Positions 45,184 to 55,365 of a DNA stretch of 61,175 nt are shown here, piece by piece (within the stretch, counting starts at the first letter, position 1; every line of letters starts with the position of its first letter). The stretch is from CAYZZU01 sp964483105 (lineage in GTDB: Bacteria > CG2-30-53-67), in NCBI GenBank assembly GCA_964483105.1, contig CAYZZU010000015.1, forward strand, positions 1 through 61,175, in the 5' to 3' direction. The notes beneath the pieces are model-generated. The model was not told the origin of the DNA, ran no database searches, and saw only the letters and a list, made by a program, of their open reading frames with translations. A program made the translations under genes and the position numbers.

Positions 45184-45693
45184 ATGTCGAGGCTTCTGAT
45201 CGACGGCTATAATTTGCTCTATTCGTTTTCTTCAAAGCGGACGCCGGCCGAAGATGAGGTGGAAAACCTGCTGGAGGCCCTGCGGACGTATAAGAAACAG
45301 AAGGGGCATGCCATTACTGTGGTTTTTGACGGGTATGAGCGGGGGATGCCGATCGAGCGGGTTGAGCGGATCAAGGGAATTTCCGTGGTTTATTCCAGAC
45401 TCGGTGAGAAGGCCGACCAGGTTATCGTGAGAAAGTCCTCCCGGTGGGGGGGATCCTGCGTCGTGGTCACATCGGATCGCGAGGTTGTTGCCGGTGCGGA
45501 ACGTTCCGGAGCCGTTGTGGTCGGTTCCGCTGAATTTGCGGATCGATTGCGTATGGCGGAACTTCTGGAAATCAAGGGGGGGGTGGAGCCTCTTGAGCCC
45601 GAACCGTCCCGTATCCATACGAAAAAGAAAGGGAATCCCAGACGAAGATCGAAAAAGGAGAGGGCGCGGCTCAGGAAGTTAAAAAAACTGTAG
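45184..45693 (+). CDS. NYN/PIN-domain RNase-like protein (YacP family)
   Basis: 169 residues from the ATG at 45184. The fold markers are LLIDGYNLLYSF at the N-terminus (first metal-binding Asp), ITVVFDGYERG, and VVTSDREVVAGAERSGA (third acidic site). These match the YacP/Rae1-type NYN domain, whose B. subtilis member is a ribosome-linked endoribonuclease. The C-terminus is very basic (KKKGNPRRRSKKERARLRKL), suggesting RNA or ribosome contact. It sits 23 bp upstream of rluD. Confidence 0.8.
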   Translation: MSRLLIDGYNLLYSFSSKRTPAEDEVENLLEALRTYKKQKGHAITVVFDGYERGMPIERVERIKGISVVYSRLGEKADQVIVRKSSRWGGSCVVVTSDREVVAGAERSGAVVVGSAEFADRLRMAELLEIKGGVEPLEPEPSRIHTKKKGNPRRRSKKERARLRKLKKL

Positions 45694-45716
45694 TTCCGGC
45701 CAAGCCGGATGGCGCC

Positions 45717-46661
45717 ATGTCCAGAACAATCACCCTGCAAATGCCGGAAGAAGCCGGGGGACGTCGAATCGACCTTTTTCTCGCCTCTCTGAATTTGGAT
45801 CTGGATCTCTCCCGGTCCAGAATCCAGGGGCTGATCCGTTCCGGGCGGATCACGGTGAACGATAAACGGGTCAAGCCGAACTTTCGGTTGCACGGACAGG
45901 AAAAGGTCAGGGTGGTCATTCCTGAGGTTGTGCCGCCTGCCATTCTTCCGTCTCCGATTCCCCTGACCATTCTCTATGAGGATCCGGATCTGATCGTTTT
46001 GGATAAACCGCCGGGGATGGTGGTTCACCCCGCCCCGGGAAATCCGGAAGGAACGCTGGTGAACGCCCTGCTTTACCATTGCAGGGATCTTTCCGGGATC
46101 GGAGGCGTGGAACGCCCCGGTATCGTTCATCGTCTGGACAAGGATACCTCGGGAGTCATGATGGCGGCGAAAAACGATCGGACGCATCGCTCCCTTTCCG
46201 CTCAGATCAAGGCCAGAACCGTCAAGAAGATCTATATCGCCATTGTGCAGGGGAAGGTGGAGTCGAATTCCGGAGTGATTGAAGCCCCCATCGGTCGTCA
46301 TGAGAATCAGCGAAAAAAGATGACTGTGCGTGCCCGTCGAGGGCGCAGTGCTGTCACTGAATATGTGGTCCGGGAACGTTTTGAGCGGAACACATTGCTA
46401 CGGTTGCGCTTGAGAACCGGCCGAACGCACCAGATCCGGGTTCATCTGGCTCATATTCATCACCCGGTCGTCGGAGACCCGGTCTATGGCGGCAAGCGGA
46501 GTCAGATGGTGCAACGTGATGGGGAACAGAGAGAGGTTCGAAGACAAATGCTTCATTCCCATATTCTCGGATTTATCCATCCGGTACGGAAAGAGTATAT
46601 GGAGTTTACTGCGGCGGTTCCTGCCGATATGGATGAGATTCTGTATTTCCTCCGCGGTTGA
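45717..46661 (+). CDS. rluD: 23S rRNA pseudouridine synthase, RluD family
   Basis: 314 residues. It has an N-terminal S4 RNA-binding domain (IDLFLASLNLDLDLSRSRIQ) and a catalytic domain with HRLDKDTSGVMMAAKN, D141 being the catalytic Asp. LRTGRTHQIRVHLAHIHHPVVGDP is the conserved C-terminal motif. It most likely makes pseudouridines in 23S helix 69. RluC/RluD-group specificity is not certain from sequence alone. Confidence 0.9.
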   Translation: MSRTITLQMPEEAGGRRIDLFLASLNLDLDLSRSRIQGLIRSGRITVNDKRVKPNFRLHGQEKVRVVIPEVVPPAILPSPIPLTILYEDPDLIVLDKPPGMVVHPAPGNPEGTLVNALLYHCRDLSGIGGVERPGIVHRLDKDTSGVMMAAKNDRTHRSLSAQIKARTVKKIYIAIVQGKVESNSGVIEAPIGRHENQRKKMTVRARRGRSAVTEYVVRERFERNTLLRLRLRTGRTHQIRVHLAHIHHPVVGDPVYGGKRSQMVQRDGEQREVRRQMLHSHILGFIHPVRKEYMEFTAAVPADMDEILYFLRG

Positions 46662-46696
46662 AATTCGCAGACAGGAAAGCTATATTCTTTAAAACA

Positions 46697-46733
46697 GATG
46701 GCCCGTCCGGGATCTTTGTTTTGCCGGGCCATC
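46697..46733. other. Hairpin between rluD and hflX
   Basis: GATGGCCCG (46697-46705) pairs with CGGGCCATC (46725-46733) around a 19-nt loop. No T-tract follows directly, so it is at best a weak terminator. It could also shape the hflX leader. Confidence 0.35.
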
Positions 46734-46762
46734 AGGCGTTTCCGGATCTTTATCTTTTCTGT

Positions 46763-46780
46763 AAAGGAGGCTGACCGATC
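46763..46780 (+). promoter_or_regulatory. Strong Shine-Dalgarno followed by an ATC codon at the hflX start
   Basis: AAAGGAGG (46763-46770) is followed after 7 nt by ATC (46778-46780), in frame with hflX. The in-frame TGA at 46772-46774 closes the frame just upstream. No ATG, GTG or TTG occurs in frame until 46973. Confidence 0.55.
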
Positions 46781-48433
46781 AAGAGGATCCATGGGAAAAA
46801 GACCGGTTTAAAACCGAGCAGCCTGAAGGCGATCGAAAGAATCTACCGGAGGCGGGTTCCCGCGAATCAGGTTTTCACCTATGAACTCATACGGTATCTT
46901 ACCGGGATCTCTTTTGAGATCGGCAGACAAATCGGGATTCTTCTGGATCGGAAGGGAATTGTCCGTTCGGTAGTGATCGGTGACGCTCATGGAATTTTCC
47001 TTCCGGATCTGTCCAGATACCGGACCTCCGTGTCCCGCCTCCTGGGTCTACGGCTGATTCACACCCACTTGAAAAACGAACCACTGAACCGGGATGATCT
47101 TACGGATCTTGCCCTTCTGAGGTTGGACTTGATCGCGGCCGTTACCATCGGTGAAAGAGGATTACCCGGCAAGATTCACTGGGCACACCTGATGCCGGGG
47201 AGCATTCGGGAGAAACCCTGGAAGATTTCGGAACCTGTGTCAGCCCATCGGTTCAGTCTGGATTTTAGCATCTGGGTTCGGGAATTAGAGAACCGGCTTT
47301 CCCGTTCGCAGGCGAAAAACAGGGTGCGGGAGAGGAAGGACCGGGCCATTCTCGTTCAGGTTATAACGGGAAGTCATCATGCCGCCCAGTCTTCTCTTGA
47401 GGAGCTTCGGGAATTGGCATCAACGGATGGGATCCAGGTCCTGGATACGGCATTACAACGTCTCCCAAGGATCCATCCGCGCTTCGTGATGGGACAGGGT
47501 AAGCTCAAGGAGATTCTGATCTCAGCGCGGCAGGTCGGAGCCGACCTGATCATTTTTAATCAGGAGTTGACCCCGAGTCAGGCGAGGTCCATTGCGAACC
47601 TGAGTGATATGCGTGTAATCGACCGCACCCAGTTAATCCTGGATATTTTCGCTCAACATGCCATGAGCCGGGACGGAAAGCTTCGGGTGGAGTTGGCGCA
47701 ACTGAAGTATCTGCTCCCCCGGCTGGGTGAACGCGATTCCGGTTTGTCGCGTCTGACGGGTGGAATCGGGGGCCGGGGGCCGGGTGAAACCAAACTTGAG
47801 ATCAGTCGAAGACGGATCCGGGAGAGAATTCACCGGTTGGAAAGGGAACTCAAACGGATGGGGCGTGGGCGTGAACAGAGGCGGGCCCGAAGGATTCGCA
47901 GAGAGCTTCCGGTGGTCTCCATTGTCGGATACACGAACGCAGGGAAATCCACTCTGTTGAATTCGCTGACCGGGAGTTTCGTTCCGGTGGAAGACAAACT
48001 CTTCGCGACGCTTGACACATCGACCAGAAGACTCCGTTTTTCTGCAGAACGGGAGGTCGTGGTTACCGATACCGTCGGTTTTATCAGGGATATGCCCAGG
48101 GACCTCTTTGGGGCCTTCAGGGGCACGCTGGGTGAGCTTCGGGACGCGGATCTGGTCCTGCATGTAGTCGATATTTCTAATCCGCAGTTCGAAGATCACA
48201 TTCGGGAAGTGGAGAAGATTCTGGACGATTTGGATCTGGGAGTTTTGCCGATGCTCCTGATCTTTAACAAAGTCGATCGGATGAAAGAGGAGCATGTCGT
48301 TCTTCTTTGTAGGCGTTACAATGCGATTCCGGTTTCAGCGGTTCAAAAGACCGGCCTTTCGCGGGTTGCGGAAGCGATCCAGGATTTCCTTTGGGGAGAA
48401 AGGGGATTGAAACGGATCCGAAAGGTGGTTTGA
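46778..48433 (+). CDS. hflX: Ribosome-associated GTPase HflX, unusual start
   Basis: The HflX-like sequence starts around 46778, reading IKRIHGKKTGLKPSSLKAIE, and gives about 551 residues, a usual length for long HflX proteins. No ATG/GTG/TTG is available in frame before the GTG at 46973, which would cut off 65 conserved residues. Either the ATC at 46778 (ideal ribosome-site spacing) is used, or the A-run near 46795 carries an indel. The N-terminal domain has GQGKLKEIL and FNQELTPSQ; a glycine-rich GGIGGRGPGETKLE follows. The G domain has GYTNAGKSTL (about 384), TDTVGFI and NKVD. HflX splits stalled ribosomes. Confidence 0.85.
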   Translation: MKRIHGKKTGLKPSSLKAIERIYRRRVPANQVFTYELIRYLTGISFEIGRQIGILLDRKGIVRSVVIGDAHGIFLPDLSRYRTSVSRLLGLRLIHTHLKNEPLNRDDLTDLALLRLDLIAAVTIGERGLPGKIHWAHLMPGSIREKPWKISEPVSAHRFSLDFSIWVRELENRLSRSQAKNRVRERKDRAILVQVITGSHHAAQSSLEELRELASTDGIQVLDTALQRLPRIHPRFVMGQGKLKEILISARQVGADLIIFNQELTPSQARSIANLSDMRVIDRTQLILDIFAQHAMSRDGKLRVELAQLKYLLPRLGERDSGLSRLTGGIGGRGPGETKLEISRRRIRERIHRLERELKRMGRGREQRRARRIRRELPVVSIVGYTNAGKSTLLNSLTGSFVPVEDKLFATLDTSTRRLRFSAEREVVVTDTVGFIRDMPRDLFGAFRGTLGELRDADLVLHVVDISNPQFEDHIREVEKILDDLDLGVLPMLLIFNKVDRMKEEHVVLLCRRYNAIPVSAVQKTGLSRVAEAIQDFLWGERGLKRIRKVV

Positions 48434-48473
48434 TTGCGCAAAAAAGAACTTTTGGGTGTTCAATTTTGCGCAA
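48434..48473. other. 40-nt near-perfect palindrome after hflX
   Basis: TTGCGCAAAA (48434-48443) and TTTTGCGCAA (48464-48473) pair, with an inner GAAC/GTTC stem and an 8-nt loop. Each end contains the palindrome TTGCGCAA, with 30 bp between equivalent positions. It starts right after the hflX stop. No T-run follows. It is either a terminator-like hairpin or a dyad operator about 160-190 bp upstream of the sigma-54 promoter. Confidence 0.6.
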
Positions 48474-48627
48474 CTTCTAAACTTCTTTGATTTCAAAAGC
48501 TTAATCCTATCCATGTTTTCCTCTCTTCTGATGAAAAGGATGAAATGGAACAAATCCCGGTCTTCGGTTCAAACAGTTGAATCTGTAAATTCTTTAAAAT
48601 CAATAAGATATGGGTTAAGGTAGACTT

Positions 48628-48643
48628 TGGCACGAAAGTTGCT
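48628..48643 (+). promoter_or_regulatory. Sigma-54 (RpoN) -24/-12 promoter
   Basis: TTGGCACG, 4 nt, TTGCT: a full match to the YTGGCACG-N4-TTGCW consensus, with GG and GC at the required spacing. Transcription would begin about 48654. No coding gene follows before the terminator at 48715. Confidence 0.85.
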
Positions 48644-48653
48644 GTAAGAAAAG

Positions 48654-48748
48654 GTGAACTAATTAAGACTGCTTCAACCAGGTAGCTTAATTAAGTTTCT
48701 GTCCTCCTTTCTTGAGCTGATCCCGGGTTACCGGGATCAGCTTTTTTT
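48654..48748 (+). ncRNA. Candidate sigma-54-dependent small RNA with anti-Shine-Dalgarno linker
   Basis: The segment between the -24/-12 promoter and the intrinsic terminator is about 95 nt and has no ORF. Hairpin 1 is formed by GAACTAATTAAG and CTTAATTAAGTTTC with two single-base bulges and a CAACCAG-containing loop. The linker at about 48700-48714 includes CCTCCTTTCT, identical to the usual anti-Shine-Dalgarno tail of bacterial 16S rRNA. Hairpin 2 is the terminator. The RNA could pair with ribosome-binding sites of target mRNAs. Promoter, structure and terminator are seen; the sRNA itself and its targets are inferred. Confidence 0.6.
48715..48748 (+). terminator. Strong intrinsic terminator of the candidate sRNA
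   Basis: AGCTGATCCCGG (48715-48726), loop GTTA, CCGGGATCAGCT (48731-48742), then a run of T ending at 48748: a perfect 12-bp stem with a T-tract. Confidence 0.92.
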
Positions 48749-48864
48749 GTGGGGTGTTCATCTCGACGGTTCTGTTTGCAGGTACGGTGTCACGTTCGGT
48801 CTGCCATAACCGACTGTGTGGCAAAAATGACCGCCGGGAAAGACTGAAGAATCGATAAAATTTC

Positions 48865-48893
48865 TTGACAACCCTTTGAGTTGCATTTATATT
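48865..48893 (+). promoter_or_regulatory. Sigma-70 promoter of the rpsU-mutS2-dnaG-rpoD operon
   Basis: Perfect -35 TTGACA (48865-48870), 17-bp spacer, -10 TATATT (48888-48893), 38 bp before the rpsU start. It is separated from the sRNA unit by its terminator. Confidence 0.8.
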
Positions 48894-48930
48894 AATATTT
48901 TAACTATTTTTTTGGGAGGGAGGGAAATGA

Positions 48931-49128
48931 ATGGTTGGAGTACGGCTCAGGGAGGGTGAATCCTTTGAGGGAGCCTTGAGAAGGTTTAAGAAACTTTGCG
49001 AAAAATCCGGGGTCCTTTCAGAGGTTCGAAGACGGGAACATTATGAGAAACCCTCTATCAAGAAAAAAAAGAAGATTCTGGCCGCAAGGAAAAAGGCCCT
49101 GAAGATGCAACGACTCATGCAGCAATAA
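48931..49128 (+). CDS. rpsU: 30S ribosomal protein S21
   Basis: 65 residues. VGVRLREGESFEGALRRFKKLCEKSGVL is the usual S21 N-terminal half, and RRREHYEKPSIKKKKK its basic second half. It binds near the 16S anti-Shine-Dalgarno region in the 30S platform. It starts with ATG at 48931 behind GGGAGGGAGGG. It is the first gene of the macromolecular synthesis operon. Confidence 0.97.
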   Translation: MVGVRLREGESFEGALRRFKKLCEKSGVLSEVRRREHYEKPSIKKKKKILAARKKALKMQRLMQQ

Positions 49129-49142
49129 TCAGGGAACATGTT

Positions 49143-49262
49143 TTGAAGCCGGGAGGGGAGGGGGAGACCGTTCGGGAATCGGTGTGGTTGGAGAAATCGG
49201 ATCGAACGATTCGTGAAACGGCCCGTGCCGCGGAGGGGGAAGTCCGGATCTTCCCGGAGTAA
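49143..49262 (+). CDS. Possible 39-aa ORF between rpsU and mutS2
   Basis: A TTG at 49143 with AGGGA upstream opens 39 codons to a TAA at 49260-49262. The product is charged (MKPGGEGETVRESVWLEKSD at the start) and matches nothing I know. It could be chance; in some genomes a YqeY-like gene occupies this spot, but no YqeY motif is present. Confidence 0.2.
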   Translation: MKPGGEGETVRESVWLEKSDRTIRETARAAEGEVRIFPE

Positions 49263-49307
49263 GGAGTCTGAATCTCAGGTTTTAGGAGGGCAATCTGATA
49301 CTCTTTC

Positions 49308-51653
49308 ATGGATGCACAAACCTTACGGCTCCTTGAATTCGCCAAGGTTCAGGAAATCCTGAGTCGATATGCGGCATCCTCGCCGGGGCGATCGGAGATT
49401 GCGGCCCTTTCGATCCAACAGGAGCGGGATCGGGTACGGATTCTTCTGGACAGTGTCTCGGAGATGCGTACCCTTTTGAAGACACGGGGAACACCGCCCC
49501 TCCGGGGATGTGAAGAGATCCGTCCCCGTTTGAGAAGGCTTGAAGCTGAGGGGGGCCGGATTGATCCGGATCTTTTGGTTTCCGTGTTGAACGTGATCCG
49601 GGCGGGTCAGGAATTCAGACGTTTTCTGGGAAGAGATGCCGGGCAGTATCCGCTCATTCATCAGGAAGCGCAGCGGATCAATCCCTTGGAAGATCTCGCG
49701 CGCAAGATAGCGGGAACCGTAGATGAGCGGGGTCACATCAAGGATTCTGCAAGCCCGGAACTCGGGAAAATCCGTAGAAGAATCCGACAGCAGAAGAGGC
49801 TGATCCGTGAACGACTGGAGACTTTTCTCTCTTCGTCATCCGTCAAGCCCGTGGTTCAGGACCGGTTGGTCACCCTCCGAAACGGCAGGTATGTCATCCC
49901 CCTGAAACCTGACTTCTCATCGAAAATTGAAGGCATTATTCAGGATCGTTCCGCAAGTGGGTTGACGGTTTACGTGGAACCTTCGGAGACCGTGAAGATG
50001 AATAATCATCTTTCACGGCTGGGTTCTGAGGAGGCTCTTGAAATCCGGAGGGTCCTGTCCCGTCTCGGCGACGAGGTCCGTTCCAGAAACGAGATCCTGC
50101 GTGAAAATGTGTCGATTCTGGCCCGGATGGACCTCCATCTTTCCAAAGCCCTTTATGCTGAAGATTTTGATTTGGTGAATCCGGAAATTCTGGATCAGGC
50201 GAGGGTCGATTTCAGGGAGGCAAGACATCCGATCCTGTTGGACCGGGTCCGGAACGATCCGGCCGGCAAACTCGTCCCGGTTGACCTGAATGTTGGAAAG
50301 AATTTCCGTACGCTCGTGATTACGGGACCGAACACGGGGGGGAAAACAGTCGCGCTGAAGACCTTGGGGCTCCTGGTGCTGATGACTCAGGCCGGGATAC
50401 CGATCCCTGCCGCGGAAGGGAGTTCCACGGGACTTTTCAAGACGGTCTTTGTAGATATCGGTGACGAACAGAGTATAGAGGAAGATCTGAGCACGTTCTC
50501 GGGTCACATCCGGAACATTACACGGATCCTGAAACAGGCCGGACCTCGAACCATGGTGCTGTTGGATGAGTTGGGTACCGGTACAAATCCCAGAGAAGGA
50601 GCGGCCTTGGGAACAGCCGTTCTGGATACCCTCCATCGTAAAGGTTGTTTGAGTGTGGCCACCACGCACTACGAAGAAATCAAGCATTACGCGTACAGGA
50701 GGGAAGGGATGATGAACGCATCCGTGGCGTTGGACGCGGAGAGCCTCGCTCCGACCTATCTTCTCCAATATGGTCATCTCGGAAGAAGCCGGGCCTTTGA
50801 AGTTTCCGAGCGGATCGGGCTGCCCGGGGAAGTTCTCAAGCTGGCTGAAAGCCTGTTCTCGGAGAGCGACCGGAGCATCGAGAAAATGATTGAAGAACTG
50901 GAAGGCCGGATTGAGCAGAATCGTTTGCTCCAGCGGGAAATGCGGCAGAAAAAGCGGGAAATGGAGATCCTCCGATTACGTGAAGAGCGGGAAAAGGAGG
51001 CTCAACTAAGCGAGGCCCGACAGATCCTGGCCGAGGCCGTGAATACTTTCAAGCGTGCGAAGAAGAGGTCCAGGCAGATTTTGAAACATGCCGAACGGGC
51101 GGAGCGTTCACGGGTGGACCGGGAGATTGCGGATCTGGAGAAGGAACTTCAAACGGTCAAGGATCTTCCCGGCCGCGTAGAAACTGTTACCCCTCAGAAT
51201 ATCCGGCCTGGCTTTCATGTCAGTATTCTGGGAACCGGAGAGAGAGGGGTTGTTATCGAGGGGCCTACTAAAAAGGGGCGTGTCCAGGTCCTCTGCAAAG
51301 GGATCAGGATCGAGGTCCCGATGGAACGTCTGCAGCGGATCAGCGCCTCTCCCGATCCGTCCAGGGTCGTCACCCTGTTGGACCGGAAAGACCGGCAGGA
51401 AGAGGAGAATCTCCCTTCGATCAACCTGGTGGGACTCCGTGTGGAGGAGGCCCGAAAAAAAACCGTGGCTTATATTGACAATGCGCATCTCAACAGGCTT
51501 CAGCGTGTCGAAATTATACATGGGATCGGAACCGGTGCGTTGCGGGAGGTCGTGGCTGAAGTGCTTCAATCCCATCCCCTTGTGGCGGATTTTGAAAACA
51601 GTGCATTGAGCCCGGATGGCGGTGGTGTGACGAGAGTCGAGCTGGTCTCGTAG
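49308..51653 (+). CDS. mutS2: Endonuclease MutS2
   Basis: 781 residues. The MutS core and clamp regions are followed by the ATPase with Walker A GPNTGGKTVALK (about 341) and LLDELGTGTNPREGAAL. A long coiled coil (about 520-615) and a KOW-like segment come next. The C-terminal Smr nuclease domain has VGLRVEEARKKTVAYIDNA and IIHGIGTGALREVV. It lacks the mismatch-binding domain of MutS. MutS2 limits recombination and, in some bacteria, splits collided ribosomes. It is inserted in the rpsU-dnaG-rpoD operon here. Confidence 0.94.
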   Translation: MDAQTLRLLEFAKVQEILSRYAASSPGRSEIAALSIQQERDRVRILLDSVSEMRTLLKTRGTPPLRGCEEIRPRLRRLEAEGGRIDPDLLVSVLNVIRAGQEFRRFLGRDAGQYPLIHQEAQRINPLEDLARKIAGTVDERGHIKDSASPELGKIRRRIRQQKRLIRERLETFLSSSSVKPVVQDRLVTLRNGRYVIPLKPDFSSKIEGIIQDRSASGLTVYVEPSETVKMNNHLSRLGSEEALEIRRVLSRLGDEVRSRNEILRENVSILARMDLHLSKALYAEDFDLVNPEILDQARVDFREARHPILLDRVRNDPAGKLVPVDLNVGKNFRTLVITGPNTGGKTVALKTLGLLVLMTQAGIPIPAAEGSSTGLFKTVFVDIGDEQSIEEDLSTFSGHIRNITRILKQAGPRTMVLLDELGTGTNPREGAALGTAVLDTLHRKGCLSVATTHYEEIKHYAYRREGMMNASVALDAESLAPTYLLQYGHLGRSRAFEVSERIGLPGEVLKLAESLFSESDRSIEKMIEELEGRIEQNRLLQREMRQKKREMEILRLREEREKEAQLSEARQILAEAVNTFKRAKKRSRQILKHAERAERSRVDREIADLEKELQTVKDLPGRVETVTPQNIRPGFHVSILGTGERGVVIEGPTKKGRVQVLCKGIRIEVPMERLQRISASPDPSRVVTLLDRKDRQEEENLPSINLVGLRVEEARKKTVAYIDNAHLNRLQRVEIIHGIGTGALREVVAEVLQSHPLVADFENSALSPDGGGVTRVELVS

Positions 51654-51707
51654 GCCGTCGGAAGAGCCTGCCTGTGCCCAATCTTCATATAAGGAAATGA
51701 AGAAGAC

Positions 51708-53497
51708 GTGTTTTTCCCTGAGGAATTCATCCGCCAGGTACGGGACGAGAACAATATATTGGATGTCATCTCCAATTATGTTTCGCTGAAGAAGGGAGGA
51801 GCCAATTACAAGGGGCTTTGTCCCTTCCATACGGAGAAGACACCTTCTTTTATGGTGAACCCGTCCAAACAGATCTTTCACTGTTTCGGATGTGGAGAAG
51901 GGGGGGATGTTTTCCGCTTCCTGATGCGGTATGAAAATATGGGGTTTCCGGAGGCCGTGTCCACTCTGGCTGAACGATGCGGCCGCGCTCTTCCCAGGGG
52001 CGGAAAGTCTTCGGAGGATACGAAAAAGAAAAGAGAAAAGGAACGAATCTTTGAGGTGAACCGGGCCGCGCTGGATTTTTTTTCCGAGGCCAGGCTCAGG
52101 AGCCGATCGGTTGGCGGCTATCTGAAAAAACGAGGGATCTCCAGGGATTCTATTGAGGTCTTTTCGATCGGTTATGCTCCGGATTCCTGGAACAGTCTTT
52201 TCGTTCATTTGAAAAGCGCGGGGTTTTCCGAGGCCGAGATGGAGGGGGCCGGCCTGATCCTCCGGAGAAAAGACGGGAATGGATATTATGATCGTTTCCG
52301 GAACCGGATGATGTTTCCTATCGTGGATGTCCGGGGACATGTCCTGGGGTTCGGAGGGAGGGTCATGGATGATTCCACGCCGAAATATCTGAACTCGCCG
52401 GAGACCGCTGTTTTTGACAAGGGTGCCAATTTATACGGTCTGAACCTCGCTTATGAGGCGATCAGAAGACAGGATTATGCCATCCTGGTGGAAGGATATA
52501 TGGACGTCATTACCGTCCATCAACACGGGGTGGCTAATGTTGTCGCCACCCTCGGCACGGCCCTGACTGTGAGACATATCCGGAAGTTGAAACGGTACAC
52601 CCGGAACGTGGCCGTTTTCTTCGATTCCGATGACGCGGGAATCAAAGCCGCCGTGCGTTCCTTTGATCTCTGCGTGCCGGAGGGGATGAAGGTCAAGGTG
52701 GTGAGCCTCGAAGCGGGGGAGGATCCGGACAGTTTCATTCGGAAGGCGGGCCGCGATGGATTTTCGGATCGGATGTCTCAGGCCCGTCCGATCATGGATT
52801 TTATGATGGACAGGGTTCTGGAAGAAGAGCTCCCCAAGGGAATTCCGGGAAGGGTGGCGGCCGCTGAACGTCTGCTGGCGATGCTGGCGAAGATCCCCAA
52901 TCCTCTGGAACGGGAACTCTATCTGGAACAAACGGCCCGGAGATTGGAATTCGATCTCAACATATTGAAGAAATCGGGGCGGGTGAGAGTTGCAAAAATC
53001 CGGGAAAAGAGCCATGCTTTAGAAAAGAGGGACCTCCAGTCCGACCGGAAACCACCGGTTTGGGAAGGAATTCTTGTAGGGGTTATGGTGAATCATCCTG
53101 AGCGGATTCGGGAGGTCCAGGACCAGGTTGAGGCGGGGCAGTTCAGTGATCCCGGACTTCGGTTCTGGGTGGAGCGGCTCTTTGCGCTTCCGGAAGAGAA
53201 GAGAACGGCGGAGGAGATCCGTTCCCTGATCCGGAGTGAGGAGCCCTCCCGGGTGGGACTGGTATCCGGTTTCTTGGTCGAGGATTATCATCCGGAAGAT
53301 CTCCCGGGACTTTTGCTCCGCTTGAAAGTGGAATATCTGAGAAGGGTGAAAAAAAAGCTTCAGCGGGAGCTTCAAACTGCCGAAAAACAGGGAAGGGAAG
53401 AGGAGTCCTCCCGTTTGGTTCGGAAAATCTCGCGTCTGGCGCTGGAGGTGGAAAGCCTTCAGAAACAAATCGGTTCTGAACGGAGGAACATGGCGGA

Positions 53498-53513
<16 letters not shown>
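51708..53513 (+). CDS. dnaG: DNA primase DnaG
   Basis: 601 residues from the GTG at 51708 (MFFPEEFIRQVRDENNILD), chosen by family N-terminus. The zinc-binding CHC2 domain has CPFH and CFGCGEGGDVF. The TOPRIM core has VEGYMDVITVHQHG and DSDDAGIKA. The C-terminal region should bind DnaB helicase. It primes replication. Its last 16 bases overlap the rpoD start. Confidence 0.96.
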
Positions 53514-55327
<1,814 letters not shown>

Positions 55328-55365
55328 AGATAGAAGCTCTTTTTGAAAAAAACGGAAGAACACGA

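Noticed and set aside
46973..48433. GTG at 46973 as the hflX start
   Set aside because: Family-like sequence continues in frame for 65 codons upstream to a strong ribosome site, and no ribosome site precedes this GTG.
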